Source: Diphasiastrum complanatum
Lineage: Eukaryota; Streptophyta; Lycopodiopsida; Lycopodiales; Lycopodiaceae
Reading direction: 5' to 3'
DNA: 64,000 bases
Assembly (NCBI GenBank): GCA_029204225.1
Contig: CM055101.1
Location: forward strand, 1,732,003-1,796,002
Under the pieces are notes generated by a model that was not told where the DNA came from, did no database searches, and saw only the letters and a list, made by a program, of their open reading frames with translations. The position numbers and the translations under genes are program-made. Positions 46,061-56,460 of the stretch are shown one piece after another. Numbering within the stretch: the stretch's first letter is position 1; every line of letters starts with the position of its first letter.

Positions 46061-46370
46061 TTGTGTTTGCTAATTGTTGGATCTGATTGTTATTGGGATT
46101 GCATGTTTTTATACTTTTTATGAGGGAGAAAGGGAGAGAGAGAGAGAGTAAGCTATCTTCATTATGGATATTAGTGTTAATGATTGTAGTGTTAGTGCTT
46201 AGTGTTAATGGATGTTAGAGTTAGATCTAAATCTTCCATTCATGCTGAAATCTGAACTATGTTATTGCTCTCATGGGAACGAATCTACGCGTGACAACTA
46301 ACTTCATTTTCTTGATGCTAGATTGATTAGATCTTGGGTTGAGGATAGGCAAGGAAAGAAACCCACTACA
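46061..46370 (+). repeat. Gypsy LTR end, copy B
   Basis: Aligns with about 39390-39693, ending in CCCACTACA. An internal deletion joins the aORF (CAAAGATCAGCTG-like) to this late LTR position. Confidence 0.82.
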
Positions 46371-46389
46371 CTGTTGTAGAGTCTTCATT

Positions 46390-47940
46390 TTCTACAACAC
46401 TAGAGGGATCAACTACATTGAGAGAGATGTAACAATTTGTGAGATTAATGTAGGTCCATAAGAGGTATTAGCATTGTGTGTGAAGGTGCAATTTGTCATG
46501 TGCTTGTAAATGCCTAAATCAAGCTCTACAGTGGTGGCTGGATTGTTCCAAAATGCAATATCATCATCAAAATGTTTTTCAATAATTAGCTCTGAATTCT
46601 GAACCATGCTAAAAGAAACTTGGAGAGCTGGAATCTGTGAATTAGTAGGCTCTGGGGGCATTCTTTGTACAAAAATCTGCTGTTTAGGCTTTAAAGAGGC
46701 TGAATCAATGCTGGTCTAATGAGTCGCATTAGGAGTGATTGTGAAAGCATTAGTACTAACTGGGAAAACCTCACTAGAAGGACCAACTGAGACAGACCAA
46801 CCAAAAGTAGGAGCAATGATAGTTTGACTACAAGAACTGCCATCAACTAGTAAGTGTTCCTTCTAAAGCTTCTCAAACTTGCTCATCTCATATTCAAGGG
46901 CAGCCTCCCAACTGATATCTTCACCTGTATTGGGTTCTCTAGAAATTAAATTTTGTAAAGCACATTGTAAAATGCCTTCATGATCGGTGTCATATCTCAT
47001 GTATCCCTCGTGTTTGGTGGCATGTCAGACACAATCCAATCTTTGGTGGTACACCCATGCGATTCATTCTATTTGACATCACTTAGTCTTGGCGTTTTAT
47101 AGGTAAAATGGCCGTCTGAGTCTCCCATGATGTCTACAAGCATGATTTTAAGCCAGTTTGCCAAATTTTTAAGCCCTGTCCGCATTTTACTATACCACTG
47201 CAACAAATCATAGAAAGATTTTCGATATCAGACCGCTTCAACATAAAATGACACCAATGTTGCCATTCATTTACCATAATATACCTCACATAACAAATAC
47301 ATGTCAATACAAATGTCAAAACACATGGGAGAAAAGATTCAAGTGTCATAATGTAAATGACAAATTTCATATCATGAACTATTACAGAAGGCCTTAATAA
47401 AAGTGGATGAGGCCCTGGCTCTTCAGGTCCCTAGGTAGGACGATGGTCAGCGGAACATATCTACCACATCTTGAATGTAACAGTAAATTGGCCTCCTCAA
47501 ACACTCAGATTGGCAGTGATCGATATCAACCTTGTAATTTTTAGATTGTCGCTCATCATAATGCACATAAGGTCCATTGAGATCAAATCCAAAAGAAAAA
47601 TCACAATCTAATAATCCATACAATTCAGTTTGGCCTCTAATGCAAAAATATCTAGTACCAAAACAAAAGCAACTCTCATTACACAACCTTTCTTGTTCTC
47701 TCGTGACATAAAAGGCTGAACTAGCATTATCTTAATATCATCTTGAGTTAGAGTATTGGTTATCCTCCTTTTTCTACCATTACCAACAATAGTAGATGTT
47801 TGGCAAGACATCTGACATGCTAACTTAGCCTTCTTGAACCTGCAGTCTCGATGAATGTTAAACTCATGGATTGGCTCTCCTGTATGAACTACTTGTGCCT
47901 CTATGCTAGTCCAAATCAAGTGTCCCATGGCCTTGTACAT
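46390..47940 (-). other. Unrecognised minus-strand gene segments
   Basis: Open stretches: 47940-47608 (110 codons, CQMSCQTSTIVGNGRKRRIT, QDDIKIMLVQPF), continued after a frame change by 47686-47447 (TRYFCIRGQTELYGLLDC then FSFGFDLNGPYVHYDE), 47370-47134, and 46661-46413 (SELIIEKHFDDDIAFWNN). The last resembles the frame at 40723-40421. They read like decayed protein-coding DNA, possibly several exons. No family recognised. Confidence 0.4.
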
Positions 47941-48237
47941 ACCTGCCAGACTACAAGTGTAGTAGATAATTAAAAACCATAGGACATAGCCATCAAACAG
48001 CTATATGTTGAAATATGCACTAGAAATAGCTGAAATGCCATGTAATTTAGTCTTGTAGTATACATTAGCAAATCATGGAATGAATGTAAAGGACTAAATG
48101 GACATAATATGTTTTAGGTGGATATAGAGTGCCATCCTTCTTCTGCATTTGAGCAAAGTGAAGAAACAAAACGTTTTTATTACCAAAGCTTTGCTAGCTT
48201 TCAACTCTCAATTTGACGAAAAGACACAAAGCGAAAA

Positions 48238-48345
48238 TGTTCGCGACACGAAATCTTTCGTGCTCCAAAGGACCAAGAAGATCAACCAAGTACCATGAAG
48301 TACAAATCCTTGATCTAATATGGTGACATCAGCAGAAGAGATGTC
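48238..48345 (+). repeat. Dispersed repeat, second copy of 14176-14272
   Basis: Shared blocks include GTGCTCCAAAGGACCA and ATCAACCAAGTACCAT (14.2 kb: ATCAAACAAGTACCAT), then GACATCAGCAGAAGAG versus GACGTCAGTAGAAGAG. In the 14 kb context it is part of a copia LTR. Confidence 0.75.
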
Positions 48346-48530
48346 GGAGTCCAGAGCGTCTGGACCTAGACGCGTCTGACCCTCGGACGCAGGGTCGGAC
48401 GCGTCCTTTTTTTTATTATTATTATTTTTTGGCTGGACGCGTCCAGCGTCCGGATGCGGACGCGTCTGGCCCCGAAACGCGTCCGGGCCTGGACGCATTT
48501 TTTCCAAAAAAAAAAAACAAAAGGGCGCGG
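48345..48530. repeat. GC-rich block of ACGCGTC repeats around poly-T/A tracts
   Basis: Seven or more occurrences of GACGCGTC, GACGCAGG or related words (for example TCGGACGCGTCC and TGGACGCGTCCAGCGTCC), separated by a T-rich tract (48407-48430) and followed by a poly-A tract (48507-48519). The block is much richer in GC and CpG than its surroundings. It could be the promoter-like 5' end of the RT element downstream. Confidence 0.6.
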
Positions 48531-48610
48531 GCAGCGGACTGTTCCGCCCGAGAGGAGAGAAAGAGGACGGGAGAGGGAGAGAGAGAGTGAGTGAGGGAGA
48601 GGCATAGAGT

Positions 48611-48671
48611 GAGAGAGAGAGAGAGAGAGTGCTATGGTGTTTGTGTGTGTGTCTGTGTGATGATTTATGTG

Positions 48672-48708
<37 letters not shown>
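48611..48708. repeat. (GA)n and (TG)n microsatellites
   Basis: (GA)n at 48611-48629 and (TG)n at 48674-48708, upstream of the RT pseudogene. A comparable pair stands before the hAT gene at 56391-56458. Confidence 0.9.
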
Positions 48709-48789
48709 ATATTGTTGATTTGTGTGCATATAGGTGTGTGTGTTTATTCGACTTCGGATGGTGTTTCTATATCCCCTGTTCATCGTCGG

Positions 48790-50037
48790 TTGCGTCGCTG
48801 TGTTTTACTTGGGGTGAGTATTCTCGTGCAGCTCGTGCTCTAGCTCCTACAAGTCCAGCTACTCCTTCTGCTGCCACCCTTCAGGCTTTGGAGCTTCTTC
48901 ACCCACCGGCAAATGACTCCCTTCCTTCTTTTGTTGAGGACTTTGAGCCTGATTCCGATTTGCAGCTCTCAAAATCTCATTTTCTTAATGCTTTTCTATG
49001 CAGCCCTCATTTGTCAACTGGGGGTCCTTCTGGTATGGTTTTCGAGCATCTTCGTGACTGTTTTTCTCCTGATGACTCTGCTAGCGGGTTTGGTTTGCTC
49101 TTCCAAGTTTGCTCTTCCGTAGCATGTGGCCGTATTCCTCTTTCTATTGCTTGTATTCTTGGTGCTGCTCGTTTGATAGCCTTGGATATGCCTAGCAGTG
49201 GAGTGCGTCCCATTGATGTTGGAGAGGTTTTATACAGATTGGTTTCTAGGGCTCTTGGTTTTCAGCTGCATGACAGTTTTCATGACCACCTATTTCCTCA
49301 TCAGTTTGGTTGTGCTACTCCTGGCGGTTGCGAGACAGTCATACATGCTTTGCGTGCTACCTTGGATCTTCATCTAGATTGGATTGTCCTTCAGGTGGAT
49401 GTTAAAAATGCTTTCAATTCTATTCCCCGAGAGGCCATTTTCCAAGAACTTCGTGTGGCTCACGGTCCTCTCGCTCAGCTCATCCCGTTTGTTCACTCTT
49501 TTTATTCCATGGATGTGCCTCTATATTTCAGTCATGCTTCTCGCTCAGGTGATGTTTCGGTTATCTCGTCTGCTGATGGTATCAGACAAGGTGATCCCTT
49601 GGGTGGTGTTCTTTTTGCTTTGGCGCACTTTCGGGCATTGCATGCTTCTTCTGCTGCTTTTCCTTCTTGTTTGTTTCCCTCTATTGCTGATGACACGCAT
49701 ATTGTGGGACCTGCTAATGACATCTTTCTGACTTTCCTACATTTCTCTCAGCAACTTTCAACTTTGGGCCTCACTGTCAATCCCTCTAAGTGCGTTGCTT
49801 CGTGTCCTCAGGGCCTCCCTCCTGAGCTCTCTTTACCTACAGGTTTCAATACTCCGGTTGATGAGATTAGAGTGCTTGGTATTCCTATAGGTTTCTCAGA
49901 TTTTGTGGCTTCCTCTTTGCAGGACACTTTGGGTGCGCATCTTTGTCACGCTGATCTGCTACCAAAGTTTGGCAATGCTCAAGTTGCTCTAGGGATTCTC
50001 ACTTAATGCTTCGCTCAACGGCCAAGTTATATTCTAA
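48790..50037 (+). pseudogene. Non-LTR-type reverse transcriptase, 5' part
   Basis: The frame from about 48810 (WGEYSRAARALAPTSPA) to TAA 50004-50006 carries RT motifs in order: GPSGMVFEHLRD (49023), RPIDVGEVLYRLVSRAL (49207), LQVDVKNAFNSIPREAI (49390; first catalytic Asp), GIRQGDPLGGVLFALA (49580), and IADDTHIVGP (49685; DD of the catalytic box), then LGLTVNPSKC. The pattern RPI.VGE...RL and the lack of integrase point to a LINE-like RT rather than an LTR element. No ATG suits as start; the N-terminus seems lost or lies in another exon. Homology continues past the TAA to the insertion point at 50042 and resumes at 54859. Confidence 0.85.
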
Positions 50038-50042
50038 GGTGT
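50038..50042. repeat. Target-site duplication GGTGT (left)
   Basis: GGTGT directly before the LTR, repeated at 54854-54858. Confidence 0.9.
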
Positions 50043-51287
50043 TGTAGCGCAGGCAGCCCAAAGGGAGCCTGGAACCACGACTTAGCTTCCCAGCCTTCAA
50101 CTCTTGCCATCCGAACCCACTTGACATACAAGCAGCCAACTCGCCAACAACGATCAGACTTAACCAACTTGAAGTTCCGCAAACCAACATTGAGATCCAA
50201 CCTGGCGCCATGCTAGATCGGGGGTCCCGACGTGGGTGACTTCCCTCCAAGCAAGCCGCCCGACATACATCAAACTTAACCAACTCGAAGCTTCGTTACA
50301 AACGAGTAACATCCATTCCAAGCAAGCGGTCTGACTTACATCAGACTTAACCAACTGATAGCTTCGTCACGAGCGCTGGAAGCCAACCTGGCGCCACGCC
50401 AGACTGGACAGCCATAAACAGGTAACATCCACCCAAGCAAGCCATCCAACTCAGCCGACAGGTTAGAGCCCATTCCCCAAGAGCTTAACCCATTCACGTT
50501 CATGCAAGGAATACTCAGAACCACAAGCCGCGACAGATATGGAAACAACCAGTTCCTGGACCAAATGGTCCCGACAGCATACCGCTGGCGCCACGGACCG
50601 AATGGTCCCGACGGCATACCGCTGGCGTCCCGGGATACGACCCTCAGCTATGTGCCAAGTTAAAAATTTTGAAAGCGGCCTTACAACTGGCGCTTTTACC
50701 GAACACTGAAACCCAGAAGGTAATCAGAGTCAGTTTGAGGAAAATCCCACTTTATTGATAAATCTGAGAAGGTTACATTTCAAGTGTGTGACCGACCCTA
50801 GTCTCCGGGGCGCTAGCATGCCAAGGCGAGAGCCATGACAACATTCCAGCAAGGGAGGCTGAGACTTGGTTGGAGCTCGCCCTGAGTCGCAACCCGCACT
50901 CCCCTATAGTATTGGTGTGATTCGGCACCCCCCCTCATACCAAGCACTCTACCCAAGCTGGTAAAGCACGTTTTTCTCTCTCTAGGATTTTCTCTTTCTA
51001 GAAATTCATTTTCTCTCTCTAGATTTTATTGATCCCCAGGCTTCCTTTAATCATGCCTAGATCGTGTGAGGTGATTGCACATCGATCTGAGCTCTCTGGA
51101 CTTCGCAAGAACCGATCAAAGATTTTCAGCCATAGGAACTTGGCGCCGGCTGGATTCTGGTCACAGTGGCACCGGGAGCGGCGCCGGCGCCGTTGGCGCC
51201 GGGAGCAGCAGTGGCGCTGCTGGCGCCGGGGACATAGCTGGCGCCGATGGCGCCGCAAGTAAAGCTTGTAAAGGTAGCTTTACAACA
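50043..51287 (-). repeat. 3' LTR (1245 bp) of the 4.8-kb element
   Basis: On the minus strand it begins TGTTGTAAAGCTACC and ends GCGCTACA. It holds the longer form of the GGCGCC array (51145-51250). Confidence 0.9.
51138..51256. repeat. GGCGCC-rich array inside the LTR
   Basis: At least seven palindromic GGCGCC sites in about 110 bp; the equivalent part of the other LTR (54728-54822) has fewer because of an 18-19 bp deletion. Confidence 0.85.
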
Positions 51288-51301
51288 TCCACCCCACCTT
51301 T
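51288..51301 (-). other. Polypurine tract of the 4.8-kb element
   Basis: Minus strand AAAGGTGGGGTGGA immediately before the TGTTGTAAAG LTR start. Confidence 0.75.
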
Positions 51302-53355
51302 ATAAAATCTGATGTCCTCATCAGATGTCAGATTAAAGTAAAGGTGTCTCCCAATTAAAATGACTATACATTTAAGCTACTAGGCACAGTACTCAATTTA
51401 CTGGCCACTTTTTATTAACATTGAAGCTGGCACACCACAAGTCGGAGGCTCAGCTCTTTGTACTGAAAAATTACATAACTTGAAAATATATCTTTGTCTG
51501 GGAAAAGCGTAGATTTGATATCGCTTTCGTAAAACCCGAGAACCTTATTAACTGGTGACAGAGGCCTTTCTTTGAAATGTTCGCCCCTGTCGCTTCTAAC
51601 TTTCGACTTTGGAACTCCTTTGAGCTCCTGATTTGTCCTTGATGCACTTTGTGTTGAGCTCCCTGAGCTCCAGGTTTGTTCAGTTCCGCACAGGTATCAA
51701 GGCTCCCTGAGCCGAAGGATTTATCGTTTGATTGCCCACTTTATGGTCCACTCCGTGCCTTGTTGCTTCTGCACCTTGATTTCTCTCCTTGTCCAAGCCT
51801 GATCTTGATACTTTTCCATCTTGGCTCTTTAAGGTAGGCAAAGATTGAGTACTCCGCAATGCACCTCTCACTTAGCTTGAAGTAGCTCTTTGAATCAGCC
51901 CAAATGTAACCATTGACCTCGTGGAAAGCCAAAGGGTCGCACCAGTTTGATCCGCATCCGAACTATCTCTTCGCGTTTGTTTGAAGCACCATGTCCGTCG
52001 CGCAAAACTTGACTTTCACAATTCCATCACTGGTGAGTTGCCTCACAGTCAAAACAAGAAGTGTACATCGAGCTTGGCTTCAAGTAGCTCTCTTTGAATC
52101 AGAAACATGCACCCAGAGTTTGCACTAATCCGATCTCAACGCGAACTGTCCCTTAGCGTCCGTTCGAAATACCAAGTCTCTCATGCAAGACTCAACTTTC
52201 ACAGTTCCTTCATTGATCAGCTGCCTTACACGTAACACAAGCCAGCGTACTCATATGTTTCCTCATCATTGCTGGTCCAGAGAAAGCCTATAACAAACTT
52301 TCCTTTCCACAACAAAAGCTTGTCAACTTATTAGGTCCAAAGTTCGCCAGTCTCCTCGTGTGAGTATGGCTAGGTCACCTTGAATTTGCCCCCATTTTGA
52401 TCAACTTTCATTCAAAATTTGCCCCAAGAGAGAGGTGTGTGTGATAGTTCCCCTCCACTTAATAAATCAGCTGATCGGACTTAGAGTAGAGTTCTTCGGA
52501 CAAAAAGCCTTTCCAACACTTTGCTTCCCATCTGCTAGGATTATGGCTCGATCCAACTTGTTGCCAATCTCTGAAGAGGATCCTAGTCTTTTTCCCCTTT
52601 GAGGAAAAACCCAACTGATACTGGATATCACCCACGCTCAGTGAGTTTCAGTTCCGAAGGTGGCCTTCCCAAAATGAAGACCAACTGCTATAGAAGATCT
52701 CCCCTGAAATTGCCCTTTCCAACTTTTGACTTCCTGCTTGCGTCTGGTGGGCATTGTCGCAAATGAAACTAACCCAAGAAATAGGCTAGCCATCCATCCT
52801 TTGCAAACATTGAGTCGTTTTTCGTTGTCGTTCACGTGCGAGTACTTGAACTGCAAATCCGCCCCACAGATTCTGTAGTCCTCTTTGTTTGATGGTATCA
52901 GCCTTCAAAAGAAAAGGTTCCTTCTCGAGCCATCAGCTCCTTGTATCACAAGCAATCATGCAAACCAGGCAAAGCACGAGTACTAAGACTCACCACGAAT
53001 ACGTACAAGTAAGACACTCAAGCAGGTTTACTAACAAGTAACAAAGACAAGATCCCCCTTTGAGATGGTCCTGCCAACGGACCTTTGCCTGGCCGCGCCC
53101 ATACAAATCGATCACGGAATCAGCCCACATAGGACACCCCTCCAACTATTTGTGCTTTCACCATTAAGCAGCACATTGCCTCAGTCACGCCCCACCACTT
53201 TTTGGTCGATAGCCCTTATAGCTAAACGATCGGCAGCTATCCCGCACCGGCAGCTAACCACCCGTGCTTTACACCCGAATTCGAGCAGCATCTCTGTATC
53301 AATGGTTAACCCGTACAGTTCGAATATGTCGCCCCGCACCCCACAAGGTACAGAC
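51302..53355. other. Interior of the 4.8-kb element, no coding domain seen
   Basis: About 2 kb with only short open frames on both strands and none with a gag, protease, RT or integrase motif. Some longer patches repeat internally: AGCTTGAAGTAGCTCTTTGA near 51880 recurs as GGCTTCAAGTAGCTCTCTTT near 52076. Confidence 0.6.
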
Positions 53356-53545
53356 CGTGCTTTTACCTCCCTAGGCAGCACTTTGCCTCATCCGTCCTAC
53401 GTGCAGACAGCGCCAGGCCCGAACCGCGAGAACTGACCTTGCTTACACCTCAAGGGCAGCACCTTGACTCATCAAGTCCCCCGTTCTGCCGACCACCCCG
53501 ACCGTGGACGCACCCGTGCTTACACTGTGGGCAGCACCTTGCACA
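53356..53545 (-). repeat. Tandem leader repeats of the 4.8-kb element
   Basis: Three imperfect units of 75-85 bp, each with CGTGCTT..ACCTC-like sequence followed by GGGCAGCACCTTG..TCA (53374, 53455, 53530); a fourth diverged unit at 53168. They lie just inside the primer site, i.e. in the untranslated leader. Confidence 0.6.
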
Positions 53546-53612
53546 ACAGTTGTCTTGATGAACCCCAAATTGTGGAGATTTCCGTGAGATCCGCATAGCT
53601 GACCGGCCAGTC

Positions 53613-53625
53613 GGCTCTGATACCA
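53613..53625 (-). other. Primer-binding site (tRNA-iMet) of the 4.8-kb element
   Basis: Minus strand TGGTATCAGAGCC, two bases from the LTR end; a near perfect complement to the initiator tRNA-Met 3' end. Confidence 0.85.
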
Positions 53626-53627
53626 CA

Positions 53628-54853
53628 TGTAGCGCAGGCATCCCAAAGGGAGCCTGGAACCACGACTTAGCTTCCCAGCCTTCAACTCTTGCCATCCGAA
53701 CCCACTTGACATACAAGCAGCCAACTCGCCAACAACGATCAGACTTAACCAACTTGAAGTTCCGCAAACCAACATTGAGATCCAACCTGGCGCCATGCTA
53801 GATCGGGGGTCCCGACGTGGGTGACTTCCCTCCAAGCAAGCCGCCCGACATACATCAAACTTAACCAACTCGAAGCTTCGTTACAAACGAGTAACATCCA
53901 TTCCAAGCAAGCGGTCTGACTTACATCAGACTTAACCAACTGATAGCTTCGTCACGAGCGCTGGAAGCCAACCTGGCGCCACGCCAGACTGGACAGCCAT
54001 AAACAGGTAACATCCACCCAAGCAAGCCATCCAACTCAGCCGACAGGTTAGAGCCCATTCCCCAAGAGCTTAACCCATTCACGTTCATGCAAGGAATACT
54101 CAGAACCACAAGCCGCGACAGATATGGAAACAACCAGTTCCTGGACCAAATGGTCCCGACAGCATACCGCTGGCGCCACGGATCGAATGGTCCCGACGGC
54201 ATACCGCTGGCGTCCCGGGATACGACCCTCAACTATGTGCCAAGTTAAAAATTTTGAAAGCGGCCTTACAACTGGCGCTTTTACCGAACACTGAAACCCA
54301 GAAGGTAATCAGAGTCAGTTTGAGGAAAATCCCACTTTATTGATAAATCTGAGAAGGTTACATTTCAAGTGTGTGACCGATCCTAGTCTCCGGGGCGCTA
54401 GCATGCCAAGGCGAGAGCCATGACAACATTCCAGCAAGGGAGGCTGAGACTTGGTTGGAGCTCGCCCTGAGTCGCAACCCGCACTCCCCTATAGATTTGG
54501 TGTGATTCGGCACCCCCCCTCATACCAAGCACTCTACCCAAGCTAGTAAAGCACGTTTTTCTCTCTCTAGGATTTCTCTTTCTAGAAAGTCATTTTCTCT
54601 CTCTAGATTTTATTGATCCCCAGGCTTCCTTTAATCATGCCTAGATCGTGTGAGGTGATTGCACATCGATCTGAGCTCTCTGGACTTCGCTAGAACCGAT
54701 CAAAGATTTTCAGCCATAGGAACTTGGCGCCGGCTGTATTCTGGTCACAGTGGCGCCGGGAGCGCCGGGAGCAGCAGTGGCGCTGCTGGCGCCGGGGACA
54801 TAGCTGGCGCCGATGGCGCCGCAAGTAAAGCTTGTAAAGGTAGCTTTACAACA
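53628..54853 (-). repeat. 5' LTR (1226 bp) of the 4.8-kb element
   Basis: Partner of 50043-51287 at about 98-99% identity outside the GGCGCC indel. Confidence 0.9.
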
Positions 54854-54858
54854 GGTGT
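54854..54858. repeat. Target-site duplication GGTGT (right)
   Basis: Identical to 50038-50042. Confidence 0.9.
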
Positions 54859-56016
54859 GTTCCTCCCTCTCCTGATGTTTTGCCTTTGCTACAGGATATC
54901 GATAATACTTTATCAGATATTTTGGGTCGCTTGATGGGTTCAGAATCCTTTCGTATTCCCAATGGTCAGTTCGTTAAGCGACAAGTGTCTCTTCCCGCTT
55001 CATCCGGAGGTGTTGGTCTTTCTTGCACAGCTTCTATTGCTCCAGCTGCTTTTATGGGAAGTTGGGCCCTTGTTGCCTATGCACTTATCTCTCAGTTTCA
55101 GCAGGACAACAAGCCCATTCTTCTTGATTCAGTAGCTCATGTGGAAACATGCATTCTTCCTTTCCAACAACATCGTCGTGCGGCCAAGGATCTCATTCCT
55201 CCACCTGTGCGAGCATCTTTGCCTCCCTTTGAGTCTTTGCTTAGCCATCAGCTTCTCAGTGATTCACCTTCCGATGAGGGCTCGCCTTTTGTCTTGTGCA
55301 GGCCCGGGTGCTGGTGCTTGGCTTGTTGCACGCCCTATTGTTTCACACTTGTGCCTTTCTTCAGAGTTGTTTCTCACCGCTCTTTGGGTTAGGTTGGGTC
55401 TCCCTCATCCAGTGCTGGCAGGTTTGACAAAATGTTCCTGTGGTCACCATGTTGATTCTATTGGCACTCATCTTATGCATTGCCCTTCTGGCGGAGAGCG
55501 CACTACGACTCATGATTCCATTCGTGACGTATTGGCATCTATTGCTCATGAGTGCGGCTTTCATGTTGTTCGGGAGCAGACCCATATCTTGTCTGTGTCT
55601 GATTCACAGTCGTCTCGGCGTCGAGTTTATTTTGTTCTTTTGCACGAGGAGATTCGCACGCTTGGGGATGTTGTTGTTGCTGATCCTTCGCGGCCTGACC
55701 TCCTTCATCGTGCTTCAACTACTCAGGGTGCCGCTGCTTCTCATGCAGCTCTAGATAAAGAGCGAGATTATTCACATCACACTTTATTCCTTTTGCCTTG
55801 GAAACATATGGGTGCCTGCATAAGAAATTCGATGATTTTCTATCATCCTGTGCAGGTTTTGCAGCGAAACTCCAAGGTCGTGGTGCCTCACCTTTATCTA
55901 TCATTACGACTTATTATCGTCAACGAGTTTCGATGACTTTACAGCGCACTCAGGCACTTGCAATACTTCGGCATAGTTGCAGGAACGGCTGCTTCACAGC
56001 TTCCTGTACTACCTAA
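54859..56016 (+). pseudogene. Non-LTR-type reverse transcriptase, 3' part
   Basis: Continues the RT gene. After a thumb-like stretch come VSLPASSGGVGLSCTASIAP (55000), AFMGSWALV, then after a frameshift near 55300 LVARPIVSHLCLSSELFLTA and a Cys/His cluster CSCGHHVDSIGTHLMHC (55436-55485), then GDVVVADPSR (55668), and after another frameshift near 55795 the end (VETYGCLHKKFDDFLSSC, YYRQRVSMTLQR). The C-terminal part, with CxC...H...C and a D..VADP...K pattern, could be an endonuclease-like domain, which is inference. With the TAA at 50004 and two frameshifts, this is a pseudogene apart from the 4.8-kb insertion. Confidence 0.8.
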
Positions 56017-56216
56017 ACTTCCAACTGTCTTAACTAGCGACTTACACCAAGTAGTAGGCTTTATGTAGATACTCTGCGGGATTGTTGCTTTGTTATACTT
56101 GTACAGTATCTCAATTCGCCTTATGGCTTGTACGCTTTCTACATGCATTCCTTTGTACTCTGATGGATTTTTTCATCTTTATTAGAAAAGCCAGGAAGTT
56201 ACCGTATGGCGATTTG

Positions 56217-56388
56217 TGTGAGAGAGAGAGAGAGGAAGAGAGAGAGTGTGTGAGGGACGGAGAGAGCGAGGATTTGTGTGTGTGCACGCATGTACGAGAC
56301 ATGGTGTGCGTGTGTGAGTTTAGAATTTAGGGTGCTTGGGTTTAGGATTTAGAGTTTAGTGTGGGAGAGAGATATTAGATTTGCGTGC

Positions 56389-56458
<70 letters not shown>
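56217..56458. repeat. GA and GT microsatellites before the hAT gene
   Basis: Imperfect (GA)n at 56217-56247, (GT)n at 56391-56423 and (GA)n at 56423-56458. The coding frame starts two bases later with ATG 56460. Confidence 0.9.

Positions 56459-56459
<1 letters not shown>

Positions 56460-56460
<1 letters not shown>

Larger units (their letters stand above)
50043..54853 (-). mobile_element. Non-coding LTR retrotransposon (4811 bp), minus strand
   Basis: Two LTRs (50043-51287 and 53628-54853) bounded by TGTAGC and CAACA, a perfect 5-bp target duplication, a tRNA-iMet primer site on the minus strand beside the right-hand LTR (53613-53625), and a PPT on the minus strand beside the left-hand LTR (51288-51301). 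These fix the orientation as minus. The 2340-bp interior has no gag or pol frame that I recognise; the longest frames are about 70-140 codons and overlap the LTRs or lack domains. It is therefore a LARD/TRIM-like non-autonomous element that needs proteins in trans. The LTRs differ by about a dozen substitutions and one 18-19 bp indel, so insertion is fairly recent. It splits the RT pseudogene. Confidence 0.9.

Noticed and set aside
46371-46400. Short inverted repeat TGTTGTAGA...TCTACAACA after the gypsy LTR
   Set aside because: Nine-base arms in AT-rich DNA; no transposon or terminator context supports a function.
48208-48783. Minus-strand 191-codon frame rich in His-Thr and Ser-Leu
   Set aside because: It is read through the (GA)n and (GT)n microsatellites and the ACGCGTC block; composition is purely repeat-driven.
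55361-55585. Minus-strand frame opposite the RT tail
   Set aside because: Shadow of the plus-strand Cys/His region of the RT gene.
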